A stretch of 49,731 nt of DNA from Bondarzewia mesenterica (lineage: Eukaryota; Basidiomycota; Agaricomycetes; Russulales; Bondarzewiaceae), in contig SGPL01000225.1 in the NCBI GenBank assembly GCA_004802705.1, forward strand, positions 1 to 49,731, in the 5' to 3' direction. The notes under the pieces are model-generated. The model was given only the letters and a program-made list of their open reading frames with translations. It had not been told where the DNA came from and searched no databases. Made by a program: the position numbers and the translations under genes. Of this stretch, positions 22,154 to 33,289 are shown one piece after another (position 1 is the first letter of the stretch; each line of letters begins with the position of its first letter).

Positions 22154-25100
22154 CTACTGCGTCTGGTAATACTCGTCGATGACGCTTCGAGGCTTGCTGA
22201 ACAACCCGAGCGGCTTGTACTCCATATCCATCCCAAATGCTCCTGGTCCCCCAATCTCGATTCCCCTCGCCGTCGACGTCCACTTCTCCGAAGCCTGCAT
22301 CCCGATCACCGTCACCAACAGTCCGTACCTATACTCGGGCGTCCCGATCGCCTCTCCACTGCTCGTATCACACACGCATATCAGATCTGGCACGCTGGCC
22401 ACGACTTGTTCCTTGCCCTCCTCGTCGACCACGGTGGCCACGATGTTCTCGTTCTTAAACGGGATCTTCATCTTTCCCTTGAACACGTACTTCTCGCCTT
22501 CTACCACGGCATCGACGGCGGCGATGACGACCTCACCGTAGACATGGCCTTTGAACATTTTGCGGTCGACAGCGACAATCTTTCCTTTGAAGAGGACCTT
22601 GGCTGAATTGGGTCCGCCAACCTCGTCGATGATAACATCCGCAACAGAATCGATCTCGTTCCTCGCGCGGCAGAGTGCGACGGCGCGGCCGATGCGCCAC
22701 GCGAGGGAGATGGTGTTCTCGATTACCCATGCCTTCATATCCTTTCCCGAGCACGGGCCCCTTGCGCATCCGACGTAGCTCCCCATTTCAGCGAGCGCTG
22801 CGCGGAACGCGCGCTCGATCATCTTTTCGGTGGTCGCGGAGGTCATCAACTGTTCTCAGGTAAAACATTGATTTCACATGGATATCAGTTAACTGTGATT
22901 TCAGAAGGTTGAAGACGAACCATCTCGGTCCCGTTCCCGTCAGAAGACGAGGTTGGCAGGAAGAGCGCCTGATCGCCTCCCAGGACTACAGGTGTGATTT
23001 GCCAGCCGGTAGGGTATGCACGACCCATCCAGTCACCGTCGACCGTCGGAATGTCCATGTGGTTTGACGCGCCGAGTAGCATGCCTAGAAGCAACAGAAA
23101 AGAGTACATTTACAAATTCATGATATCCAGAGAACGTCAGTTATATAGCGACTTCAAGGCGTGATGTATTCACTACGGACCTTGTAGCCCATTCCCACCT
23201 CCGATTTCCAATGCGATGACCGCGTGCGGCTTGAACCCGACATATTTGTATATTGCGTTCTGCGCCTCCATCATCCTGTAAGATTAAGGGAGATCAGCAC
23301 ATCCTAACTCCAGAAACCCTACATCAAAAAAGTATTCACGTACTCGTTCGCAGACAGCTTCTCAATTCCAACCGTCGGACTACCCATCCCGCCGCCGCAT
23401 GCGACCCACTCATCATCCTTGACGTCCTCCGGCGAGATAACCCGCACGACCGCACCCCTACGCACCATCTCCCGCAGTCGCACGAAGTCTGGATACGGCG
23501 TCCCGCCACCACCAGTCCCCAGGATGTAGCACCCGACGGCGATCCACTCCAGATCGATTTCGGAGACGATCCACTCGCGGCGCTCGTTTATGAGGGGCTT
23601 GTAGGATGTGATGTCGACGGGCACGTTCGTCGTGTCGTCGGCTGTGCTGTTCTGGAGAGGATTTTTGTCGGAGACTTGTTCCTCTGACTCGAATGCAGCG
23701 GCGAGGGGCGCAGAGGCCGATGCAGCTTTGGAAAAGTCAAAGTCGCCGATGGCTTTCACGATGACTCTGGCTTTGTTCGCGACGTACTGAAATGTGAGAA
23801 CAGATGGGGTGAAGAACAATCAATATGATTGGAATAAGTTGTTTGAAGAGAGGAGTAGACTGACCTGAAGGGGCAGCAGTTCCATCTCGGCGATCTGCAC
23901 CGTCTCCCTGATCGCACCGTTCTCGACGGCACGATCAACGGCGAACTTGGATACTTCGTCCAACGTCATTTGCGTCGTCTTGTCCAGCGTGTTCACCACG
24001 GTGTCGACAGTGCCAGACACGCGTGCAATAGCTACACGAACTCCAGGTTAGTCGACCTGCCTCCTGTATAGACATGTAAGGATACATACCAGCTCCGATG
24101 GCATTAGCCACGCCCGAGTACTCAGGCTTTATAACCTTGCTTGCGCCCTTCAAAGTATCAGGCGCTATCACCGCGCCTCCACCGACCAGCAACACAGGGA
24201 TATCATCCGCATTCGTCTTCATCCTATCTACGATTGTCTCGAGCATCTGCCTCACGACGGCCTGATACTGCTCCACGTCCGCATTCGTAAAGGCTGTTGC
24301 CACGAGTCCGGCGTCGCCAATGGAGAGCTGTGGATGAGACGCGATGGCATAGTCAGTCGTAGTTGGGACGTCACCGCCAAAGACGAGCGCGCGCTCGTGG
24401 ATGTGATGCCCAACCGAATCTGGGCCAATGGTCATCTTCGATGTTCTTGTCGACTTGCGGACGATGGAACCTCCGCCGAGGCCGATGCTACGATTGTGGG
24501 TTCAGCCAGAGAAGAAAAAGGGGAAAACAAGTATGTGATACGAGAGTATGAGCAAGGGAAACAAGGGTTTTTTTTCGTACCTCTTGACGTCGGGACACGA
24601 AAAGTTCATCCTCACACCCGAAATCTCCGTCACCGCAGCCGCCTGCCTCGGGAGTCCGCTTGCGAGCAACATACCAACATCCGTAGTCGTGCCGCCGACA
24701 TCGACGACGAGCATGCCCTGACGATCGTGCATCTCGCGCACGAGGAACGCGGCGCCACACATCGAGTTGGTAGGCCCGCTGGAGAAGGTGCGGATGGGCA
24801 GGCGCGCGGCGAGGTGTGCTTGGAGGATGGTGCCGTCGTTTTGGGTGAGGAAGACGGGGCAAGAAAGGTGCAAGCGCGCGATGGCTTGTTGGAAGGAGGC
24901 GATGGTGCGTCGGGCGAAGGGAAGGATGGACGCGTTGAGGATCGCGGCGTTTTCGCGCTCGACGAAGCCCAGGTTTGCCACTGAAGTGTTGTTTTGTTTT
25001 GTTTCGTTCGTGGATAGGGATGTATACTAGGGAAGCGATCATAGATTTTTGCGTACCTTGTTTGGAGAGGACGACGTCAGCCTCTGGATAATATTTTTGT

Positions 25101-25809
25101 ATCCATTCAGCGACGCGCTCTTCTTGCCTCTCGACGAGATCCGAAGGGGAAAACACGCCGTTGACGACGATCGAGCGGATGCCGGTCGCCTTGATCTTCT
25201 CGCACTGCTCCGCAATCTGGGATTCATTGACCGTCCCGATGAGTTGGCCGTCGACCTCGAGGCCACCGTCGACGCAGGCGAAGTACTTGCAGATGAGTGT
25301 GCGCAAGTCGGAGGGCCAATCGATGCCGGGGTACACGTCGCGCGAGTATGGACCGCAAAGGCGGATGACTGCAACGGGCGCGAGGCGGTTCTGGTCTTTC
25401 TCGATGATGGCGTTGATGAAGTGCTGTGAGCGGCGCGTACATGCATCGGATGAGTATCACGGTCAAACTTGCAGGAAAGAAAGAGAAAGGTTGGGAAGAA
25501 AGGAGGATGGTTGTGGTTGTTACCGTCGTGCCGATGGTGACGCTGGCGATGCGCGTCGCGTCGACCTTTGCATTTGCGAGCAGAGTGGTGATGACGTCCT
25601 CGATGCCCTGACTTGGATTCGTCGTCGTCGGCGACTTGTGCCTAGCATGCAAATGGTGACAACGGTGTGAGCCGGAGGGGATCGGATGCGTACCATGATA
25701 GGATGCCACGGCTTGGCTCGGATGTCGCGAAGGGATCGAGGAGGACACCGTCGGTGTTGGTGCCTCCGACGTCGACGCCGACGCGGAGGGTGGGTTCCTG
25801 TGCAGTCAT
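22154..25809 (-). CDS. Hydantoinase/oxoprolinase (HyuA)-DUF917 fusion protein, copy 1
   Basis: The N-terminal hydantoinase/5-oxoprolinase A part has ASKHA-type ATP-binding loops: GVDVGGTNTDGVLLD at residue 9 onward, VVDVGGTTTDVGMLLASG, and LLVGGGAVIAPD. The C-terminal half carries DUF917, named in Pfam after S-methyl-thiohydantoin desulfurase: GCYILGTGGGGTPYP, ALEIGGGNGLQ, DIPTVDGDWMGRAYP, ending GIEIGGPGAFG. Such proteins act on cyclic amides (5-oxoproline, hydantoins); the exact substrate here is unknown. About ten exons on the plan of copy 2, roughly 990 residues, all introns GT-AG where checked. The start MTAQEPTLRVGVDVGG is the first ATG before the ATP motif. No frame damage seen. Its 3' 500 bases are about 93 percent identical to copy 2, while the 5' exon is only about 73 percent. 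Confidence 0.88.
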
Positions 25810-26409
25810 AAGTAACTCAAAGTGAGGGAAGGGGTTGGCTTTGGAATTTCAAGGGATCAGATGCGAGCTGCAGTATCAACTTGATAAGACGGTGTCTGAG
25901 AGCACCTACAGTGGTAGATCCGCCCGGCGCCAGAGATATGACGAGAGTGTGCATTCTCTGCTCGAGTATTTACCTTCGATGGCTCATCCGACGCATGAAA
26001 TGTTAAACCTGCATTATCTCGATGGCGACGATAGAGTTATCAACATGGTTGGAAGGTTGGTTGGTTGGTTTGCCGCGGCTACATGAACATATGTCCCTGA
26101 CCGGATGCGATCAGCCTGAGGACGGTCCGGGGTCCATGCGTCACAGATCTATATGGTTTCGATGCGGTCTTTTCTATCACCAACTTTCAAAAACGATCCA
26201 GTGCATCCATCCTGTCTACCCATGAAACGCAGGGCGCGACGCATCAGCGGGACAACAGACGTGACCAGAGCTGAAAAGCACACATGATGCGGGAAAGAAC
26301 CCACGTGAGGAGGAAGATATGACATCAGAGCAAGAGCAAGACGTCATGCGAACATCCTGGAGTTCATAAACGAAGTACCAACCTCGCTTTCCATTCAAAA
26401 CCAAACACC
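25810..26409. promoter_or_regulatory. Divergent intergenic region between HyuA-DUF917 copy 1 and LEA-like gene
   Basis: 600 bases between divergent starts; both promoters should lie here. A GGTTGGTTGGTTGG-like repeat is seen at about 26050-26066. No gene is supported. It is not homologous to the region upstream of copy 2. Confidence 0.4.
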
Positions 26410-27273
26410 ATGTACCGCACATCCAACGCTCTGCGCCCCGTCGTCCCCATCGCATCTCGCCACACGCGCACCTTCGCAAACACCTCGCGCACGCGTGCGG
26501 CAGCGCCAGACCCTACTAAGCCCACGACGGACAAAGGCAGGAACAACGCTCTCTACATCGGTGGTGGATTACTGCTCGCTGGAGGAGTATGGTACTATTA
26601 TGCTCAAGCTGAGAACGCGCGGTTGGAGCGCGAGCGCGTCGAGTTGGCTGAGAGNAGGCGGAAGGGAGCGGCGGTGACGCAGGGACAGGAGGCTGGTGCG
26701 AAGGTGGAGGGGGCTGTCAAAGGTGCGCAGGGACGGTATGAGGATGTGAAGGGCGCTGGACAGGAGAAGGTTACGGATGCGCGTGGGCGGGCGGAGGGTG
26801 TTGCGCAGGAGGGGGGGAGGATGTTGGAGGAGGGGAGGGAGGTGGTTGAGAGGAAGTACGAAGAGGCTAGAGATGCAACCCGTGAGTCTTTCTAATGAAC
26901 ACGTCTTACCTTGCATCAATCATGCTCAAGCCAACATTGTCCGTTAGAGAAGAGGGTTGAAGAGGGGAAGAGCTGGTGGTGGAGCTGGTTTGGGTGGGGG
27001 AAGCGGCGCACGGAGGAAACTTGGGACGACTTGAAGCAGAAGGCGGGCGAGACGGATGACGAGTTTAGAAAGCGGTTGGAGTCGGCGAAGCAGAGTGTGT
27101 ATTCTGCTGGAGAGGCTTTGAGCAGGCGTGCGAGCGAGACGGAGGAAGAGTTCAAAAAGCGGTTTGAGGACGTGAAGCGCAGGGCTGCGGAGAAGGGCGA
27201 GGACGTGTTGAAACGGGCAGGAGAGACCCAGGAGGACTATGGAAAGAGACTGCAAAAGGCAGCGTCGAGATAG
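26410..27273 (+). CDS. LEA-like amphipathic-helix protein, probably mitochondrial
   Basis: Two exons (26410-26881, 26948-27273), 265 residues. The start MYRTSNALRPVVPIASRHTRTF is rich in Arg/Ser/Ala without acids, a typical mitochondrial presequence. One membrane span follows (NALYIGGGLLLAGGVWYYY, about residues 46-64). The rest is a string of 11-residue-like amphipathic helical repeats rich in Lys/Glu/Ala (DLKQKAGETDDEFRKRLESA, EEEFKKRFEDVKRRAAEKG), as in late-embryogenesis-abundant and apolipoprotein-like proteins, with a Trp-rich patch KSWWWSWFGWGKRR at the exon 2 start. A stress or membrane-protective role in mitochondria is inferred. One N at 26655 leaves one residue unknown. Confidence 0.75.
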
Positions 27274-27402
27274 AGCTCGGTTCTATACAAGCATCTGTAC
27301 ACTTTGTTCGATTTGTAACGTGAGACAAACAAGTCAGCTCCAGTCGGCGTCTGTCCAGCTTGTCCTCCAACCATCTCTCATCAACAGTGGCTACTAGCGA
27401 CG

Positions 27403-29880
27403 ATGACCACACAGATACCGCCCTTCTCATCCGACCGCGTCCCGCTCCTCAACACCAATGGTGTTCCTCGCAAACCACCAACGTCGCGCGTCCGCTCGCT
27501 CGTGCACGGCGCCCTCACCGTCATCTTCGTGCTGACGCTCATTCCGATGCTCTTCTTCCTCGAGGACATCCAAAACAATACTCTCGGGCAGCGGTCAGAG
27601 TGGGCGTGGTTATCCGGGAGACTCCCCCGCGACCCGGCGCTAGCGGCTCGTAAGATATTAGAGAGGGCACCTGTTATCGTGAGTCGTTTCGTCGAGTGAA
27701 CATTCTCTGTGCTCCGTATGCATCATCCATTCCACCATCCCATCTGGTTTCCGTTTTGGATGATTCCACGAGCGAGTCGGGGATCGGGATGGATAATAAT
27801 GTACTATGAATATAACGATGTCGTTGGCTTTGTTAGGACGGGCACATCGGTGAGTGCACGCAAACCCGCATGAAATGAACTCTGAGTCGGGTGATCACGA
27901 CTTGCGCCGCGGACATTGTTGTTGAAGATCTGCCGTGGCTCGTGCGCGCGATGTACGCGAACAACGCAAGTGCTGTCGATTTGGAATCTAGGATGCCTGG
28001 ACATGTGGATATACCGCGGTTGCGCTCGGGGGGCGTCGGAGGGTTCTTTTGGTGAGTTTCATTTTCTCTATTTTTGTCTGTGAGCCTGTCGCCCGGGCAG
28101 TGAAGGACTGGAGATCAGATGTGCGACTGTACCACTGAGAGATTGGCCTGCTGTTTTCAAGCTGGTTACGCTTTTTTGACCGCTCGAGTTCTAACCCACA
28201 CAGTGATCGGTTCTCTTTGGTCACACTTGCGAGTCGACTATGACGCTTTCTTTCCTCTTGATGGCTTTACTCATACTTGATACTTGGAACTCCTTTCATT
28301 GGCCAACGTTACTTCCCGTAGCAATAAAGTCTTTTCCCGTCTTCACTGCCTCGACTTTGCGCGCCTCGTCTGAGAAACGGGCATACAATGCGGATATTGA
28401 CCCATCTTTGTGCGCTTAGGTCGGTGTACACACCTTGCCCTAAGGATGTGGGCTACGACGCAGGCGAAGATTTTGTCAACTCTACGTGGAGTGTCCGGTG
28501 CGTCTCCATAGCACGATGATCTTCTTTTGAACAATATCAATCTCGTGCACATATGCGTCTGAACACTGACTTTTCATTGTGACATGCGCAGAGACACGCT
28601 GGAGCAGATAGACGTGGCGAATCTGCTCATCGACAAGTATCCAGACGTGGGTCTTTTGACGAGAGACCAGTGGAGGAACATTTTCCTGACGTCACGAGCG
28701 GTATCGCTTAAATATAGGCTTTTGATCGCTCGCTCACAGCAGCAGACATCAAGTCGGCCATCTCGCGCGGCAAGATCGCCAGCCTGCTCGGCGTTGAGGG
28801 GTAAGTCCCACCCTGCAGTCCCCCACACGCCTGTCATGAATCCTACATAGGGCGCACCAGCTCGGCAACTCGATCGGCGTGCTACGGCAGTACTATACTC
28901 TGGGCGTGCGCTACGTGACTTTGACCCATACATGCCACAACGCATTCGCAGATTCTTGCGGGTTGTTCGAAGGCATCGCGCCTCGACACAACGGGCTTAG
29001 GTGTGTCACTTCTTAGCTCCCCCTCGCACCTCCAACATTATATTCTAAACTGCCCGTCTTCGGTTCATGAAGCAACCTGGGCCGCACGCTGATCGTCGAG
29101 ATGAACCGCCTCGGCATGCTCGTCGATCTCTCCCACACGTCGGACGAGACCGCGCTTCAGGCGCTCGACGCGTCGCGCGCGCCGGTCATATGGAGCCATT
29201 CGTCCGCCCGCGCGTTGCGGGATATCCCAAGGAACGTGCCAGATCGCGTTTTGGAAAGGGTCGCTGAGCGGGATGGTGTCGTCATGGTGCGCGGTTCCTT
29301 CTCCCCCTTTGACAAGTCCTTCTCTTGGTGTTTGTGGTTGACGTACGCGCGTGGATGATGTTTGTGATGCCGACGAATGTAGGTCAATTTTTACCCGGCC
29401 TTTGTGCACGAGTCGGGAGAGGCGGATGTGAAAGACGTCGCTGATCACGTCGAGCATATCGCCAGGGTGGCGGGAAAGAAGCAGTGAGAGCCCCTTTCTT
29501 ACCTTCTTCTGTATTCATGCGTCGCATGTCTCACGACATGGGACCAGCGTCGGGATTGGAAGCGACTTTGATGGCATCGGGTCGGTCCCGGAAGGGTTGG
29601 AGGACGTGTCCAAGTACCCCGCGCTCGTGCGTCTTTCCCATCAAGTTTTTTGGGTTTACTTTCTTCACTGAAAGTTTTTTTCTGGAATTATGTATAGATC
29701 GCGGAGCTGTACACGCGCGGCTGGGACAAGTTCGAGCTCGCGGGTCTGGCGGGGGCGAACTTGTTGCGTGTCATGGAGGGCGCGGAACGGGTGAAAGAGG
29801 AGATGCGGAGGGAGGGAGTGAGCCCGGTTGCGGACTTGTATGATAAGAGGCCAGATTTGCCGATGCAGGGGAGGTTGTAG
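27403..29880 (+). CDS. Membrane-type dipeptidase (peptidase M19)
   Basis: Zinc dipeptidase of the renal dipeptidase family. Eleven exons add to 451 residues in phase: 27403-27678, 27837-27849 (13 bases), 27928-28051, 28420-28497, 28592-28646, 28718-28800, 28851-29000, 29073-29286, 29383-29483, 29548-29626 and 29698-29880. A type II membrane anchor lies near residues 34-52 ([20 protein letters not shown]), so the catalytic domain probably faces the secretory lumen or outside. Metal ligands are all visible: [32 protein letters not shown] and GIGSDFDG. The tiny exon 2 encodes the HxD start of the active site. It converges with the NCS1 permease gene. Substrates could be Cys-Gly or other dipeptides; this is not determinable here. 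Confidence 0.92.
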
Positions 29881-30191
29881 GTTTCGATCGCGTATGCTAG
29901 AAGAGTGTTCTGTGCGGGAGATGATTCGGCTACATGATTGCGAGGGTTCATCAACCGTATCTAGTATCTACGACCTTTCTTGTATCATGAGATTCGAATG
30001 GGTGCTTTCGCTGTAGCCCATAGACCTATATGGGTTCACAGGCAATTCTTCATTGATGTTCATCATCTCGGAGCGTTCGTCTACGGTAAAATGAGGATGT
30101 ACATGCAGCATGCAAGCTAGCGTAATCATGACAAACGGTATAACGGAAAAATATGTGAAAAAAGGCAAAAAAAAAACTCGTCTCGGTCACT
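29881..30191. terminator. Convergent 3' flanks of dipeptidase and NCS1 permease genes
   Basis: 311 bases between two stop codons facing each other; AT-rich, with an A9 run near 30167-30176. Both transcripts must end here or overlap. Confidence 0.4.
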
Positions 30192-32251
30192 TTACTGATA
30201 CTCCAAATCGGGCTTGGGCGTTTCGACGTTGACGACCTGCACTTTCTCCTCGGAGGTGGAGTCAGAGGCGGCGGACGGACTGAGAGGCGCGATGCCGAGG
30301 CGCTTGCACTCCTTGTCCGTGAACGCGCCGAAATAGTCGACATCGTCAATCTCTCCCAAGCCGGCGACGGGGAAGAGGAAGTTGAGAGCGATGAAGATGA
30401 TGAAGGAAATGGAAAACCCTGTTTTGATTTTATTCAACATCGTCCGTGATGCACACATGTCAGCGCTAGGTTAGAGGGAGGAGGGGAATGGTGAGCGTAC
30501 CGAGGAAGAACGAGATGTAGTACAGCTCGAACAGCGCGCGGGGCGCGTTGGGGATCGGCTGTGCCGTCGCGGCGAGGCCCCCGACGGTAGGGGCCCAACC
30601 TGCGAGCCATGCCGGGATCGCTCGTAGGTTGAAGCCATGCCAGAAGAAGTAAGAACCATGCAGGTCGTAGAGGTCGGTGTGCTTGATGCGCCGGCGGCGG
30701 AGGATGAAAAAGTCGGCACACATGAGACCCATGATGGGCGCGAGGAAGACGGAGAAGGAGGAGAGCACGGCGAGGAAGGTCGTCGCGCGGTTGATTAGCT
30801 GCCAGGGCTGTACGATCCATGCGGCGAAGAAGGTGATGATGGCTCCGCGTCGGATGTTGATGTACCGCGGAAACATCCCCGCGAGGTCGACGCCGCCTGC
30901 TACGGCGTTACCACAGATATTTTCAAAGCCGGACTGTGTGTCGTGGAGAGTCAGCTCATGTTTACGATGGGCGGCGCAGAGAAGTTCAGGGTCTACACAC
31001 CGTGAGGGTAAACCCGAGAGCGAGGAAGAACACCCCGGCACGGGCTTTGGAACTTCCTTCGCCGCTGTCCATCATGCGCATGAGAAGGTCGGGTGGGTTC
31101 CAGTATATCTCTCCGTAGATTTTCTGCGCTGCTGCGGTGACGACCAGCCCGATGAACGATACCATCGTGCCCGTGCAGAAAAGGCAGGTGAATGTGCCCA
31201 TGATGTACCCTCTTGCGGACTTGCCATAACGCGAGAAGTCAGAGCCGTTGGTGACACCTGCTGTGTTCGATCCTACGGCGCTGTTGAGGCAGTTCAGCAT
31301 GATCCAGGAAGTCGACCATTTCGCAGAGGGTTTGGAGCCGCTGTAGAAGACAGGACCAACACCCTTGGATTGAGACAAAGACCAGATGACTAGACAAAAA
31401 TCAGAAAGTGTAACGGCGTTTACGATGTAGATACTCACGCATACAGAGCATGGCTGTACCACAGTATATCGAAGTCACTTGGAAAGGACGCCGGAACTTC
31501 TCTGGTGGGAGCCAGAGGAATGGGATTGAGCAGAACCAGAAGACGAAAAAGCCGATCATCTCTGAGGTCGTTGCAGGCATGCTATCAGGAAGGGCTTGAA
31601 TCAGGATTTTGTTAATATTAATATGTGACCAAAATGACGAGGTGAACGAGGCTCACAGTTCTTGATCTTGGCGAAGGAAGGGAAGATGGCAGTGAGGAGC
31701 ACAGCGACAAGCCGACCACCGTTCCAAGTTTGAACAGCATTCCAAATGAAGTTCAACAGGACGCGTTGGATCAATGGAACGTAGGATCCTCGCATCCCCC
31801 AAGTGTAACGGTTCTGAATCGTGAAGCCGATGTGCCAACGAAGACCGCACCACGCGACGAGTGTGGAGAAGATCGCGAGGATGCTGCGGCCAATGACGAT
31901 GACTGCCATGGACTGGCCGACGGAGAGACCAGCCGTGAGATACGTATTGGGAGTTTGCCATGTCGAGATCTATCCAACAGAAATGAGTGCATCAATTGAC
32001 AATCCAACAGACGGAGACAAACATTCAATGAACTAAGGGTCCAATAACCAAAAAATTCGAAGAAACCCCACGTACGCCGTCTGAGTTGAAAGGAGTGAAT
32101 CTACAGCGACAGTAATGAGCTGCATACGAACTTACGAGGGTGGAAGTGGGATGAGATCGCGGTTCGACCACGCATCAACCTTCTCGTGCTCTTCTTCATT
32201 TCCTTCAAGCTTGACCAGACTGTTCACCCTGTGCAAGAACTGGGAGGCCAT
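30192..32251 (-). CDS. NCS1-family permease (allantoin/uracil/hydantoin type)
   Basis: Plasma-membrane nucleobase-cation-symport-1 transporter. It starts MASQFLHRVNSLVKLEG, with the family entry block WSNRDLIPLPPSRRTWGFF, then FFGYWTLSSLNISTWQTPNTYL. Later blocks are IQNRYTWGMRGSYVPLIQR, NGSDFSRYGKSARGYIMGTF, FENICGNAVAGGVDLAGMFP, INIRRGAIITFFAAWIVQPW and APIMGLMCADFFILRRRR. About twelve hydrophobic segments are interrupted by several introns. It ends at 30192 with a hydrophilic tail (KPDLEYQ). The closest relatives by motif are fungal uracil/allantoin/uridine permeases; NCS1 also includes bacterial hydantoin carriers. It is divergent from the hydantoinase-type gene copy 2 (1.04 kb), which makes a functional link possible but unproven. 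Confidence 0.9.
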
Positions 32252-33289
32252 AGTAGTGTGAACCCGAACCTGATGGAAGAAGGGGAGGGGAATAGGTCAC
32301 GAAGCTGCCGCTCGGATGTCATCAGAACATGCTCGATTTTTATCATCGTGCGTGCAATCGGCAGGCAAGATAAGGAGGAAATCAATTCGCAAAGCCTCAC
32401 CTCAAATTGCAATGAGATCTCTATAAGCCGCGAACATCCAGCGACACTGGTAACACCGGGCCGCCATTCCGGGGTTGCTCACATATCCTGCAGAAGCCGC
32501 CAGATGTACCAACTGTGGGTATAGATGCATGTCTGAACTGAAGAGACTTGCATCGCCGAACTATAATTCTGACCATCGAATGAAGGTTTTCCGCGAGTTA
32601 ACTCATGATGGCCAGTGGTCTATAGACCCGTCATTCGACTCCAAAATTGCGTTAAGGATCCAGATATAAATATCCAGGAACTCCGGAGATAGAAAGCCAA
32701 GAGCGATAAGTAGTATCAAGGAAAGAGAGCTTGAATTCAGTCGATGAGTCCACCTGGCCATGGCTAAAGTTCAGGTGGCCGGGGTCTTGTACCGTGACAT
32801 TGAAACGCACCTTTGGCGGTCGACATTGCGACGTTTGGTTTGAACAACCAGTGATTCGGTCCACATGGTGGCACGGCTCCAGTCTGCTTTATGTGTTTTG
32901 TTTTCTCTTGTGAACTACTTATTTGCAGCGTTGCTGATGAACGAACTCGGTTTCACCTCAGGCACTCTTTATCGTTTGTTGAACCTGCAGTGCTTCTCCC
33001 TCATTGACGGAAGTAGCCTCCGAAGCCTCAATTACATATCCAAGCGGATACTCGGACGGCTTAACGGCCGCGGCAAGAGTCGATAACAATCTGAACTGGC
33101 GGAGGAGACTTTGCCAGGATGTGCCTGCCGATACAGCAAATGAGCAAGATCCCTCAAGATCTCTGCAGTGCGCGGCGACTCATCCGAACATCCTTACACC
33201 CGACCTTATCAAGTACAACTGCTACTGATTGTCTTTGTTGAAATTCCGACGTTTCTCTCACTTCCTCGACCGTCTATCCCGAATCCACA
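32252..33289. promoter_or_regulatory. Divergent intergenic region between NCS1 permease and HyuA-DUF917 copy 2
   Basis: 1.04 kb between divergent start codons; both promoters should lie here. No gene supported. Not homologous to the region upstream of copy 1, so the two fusion genes are likely to be regulated differently. Confidence 0.45.

Larger units (their letters stand above)
17500..25809 (-). repeat. Left arm of a large inverted segmental duplication
   Basis: Contains, from the centre outward, the hydantoinase-DUF917 gene copy 1, spacer, zinc-finger module B and segment P. The right arm (33290-41050) holds the same order in mirror image. The inner boundary lies at the start codons of the two fusion genes, because upstream sequences do not match. 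The roughly 7.5 kb between the arms is single copy. Confidence 0.75.
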
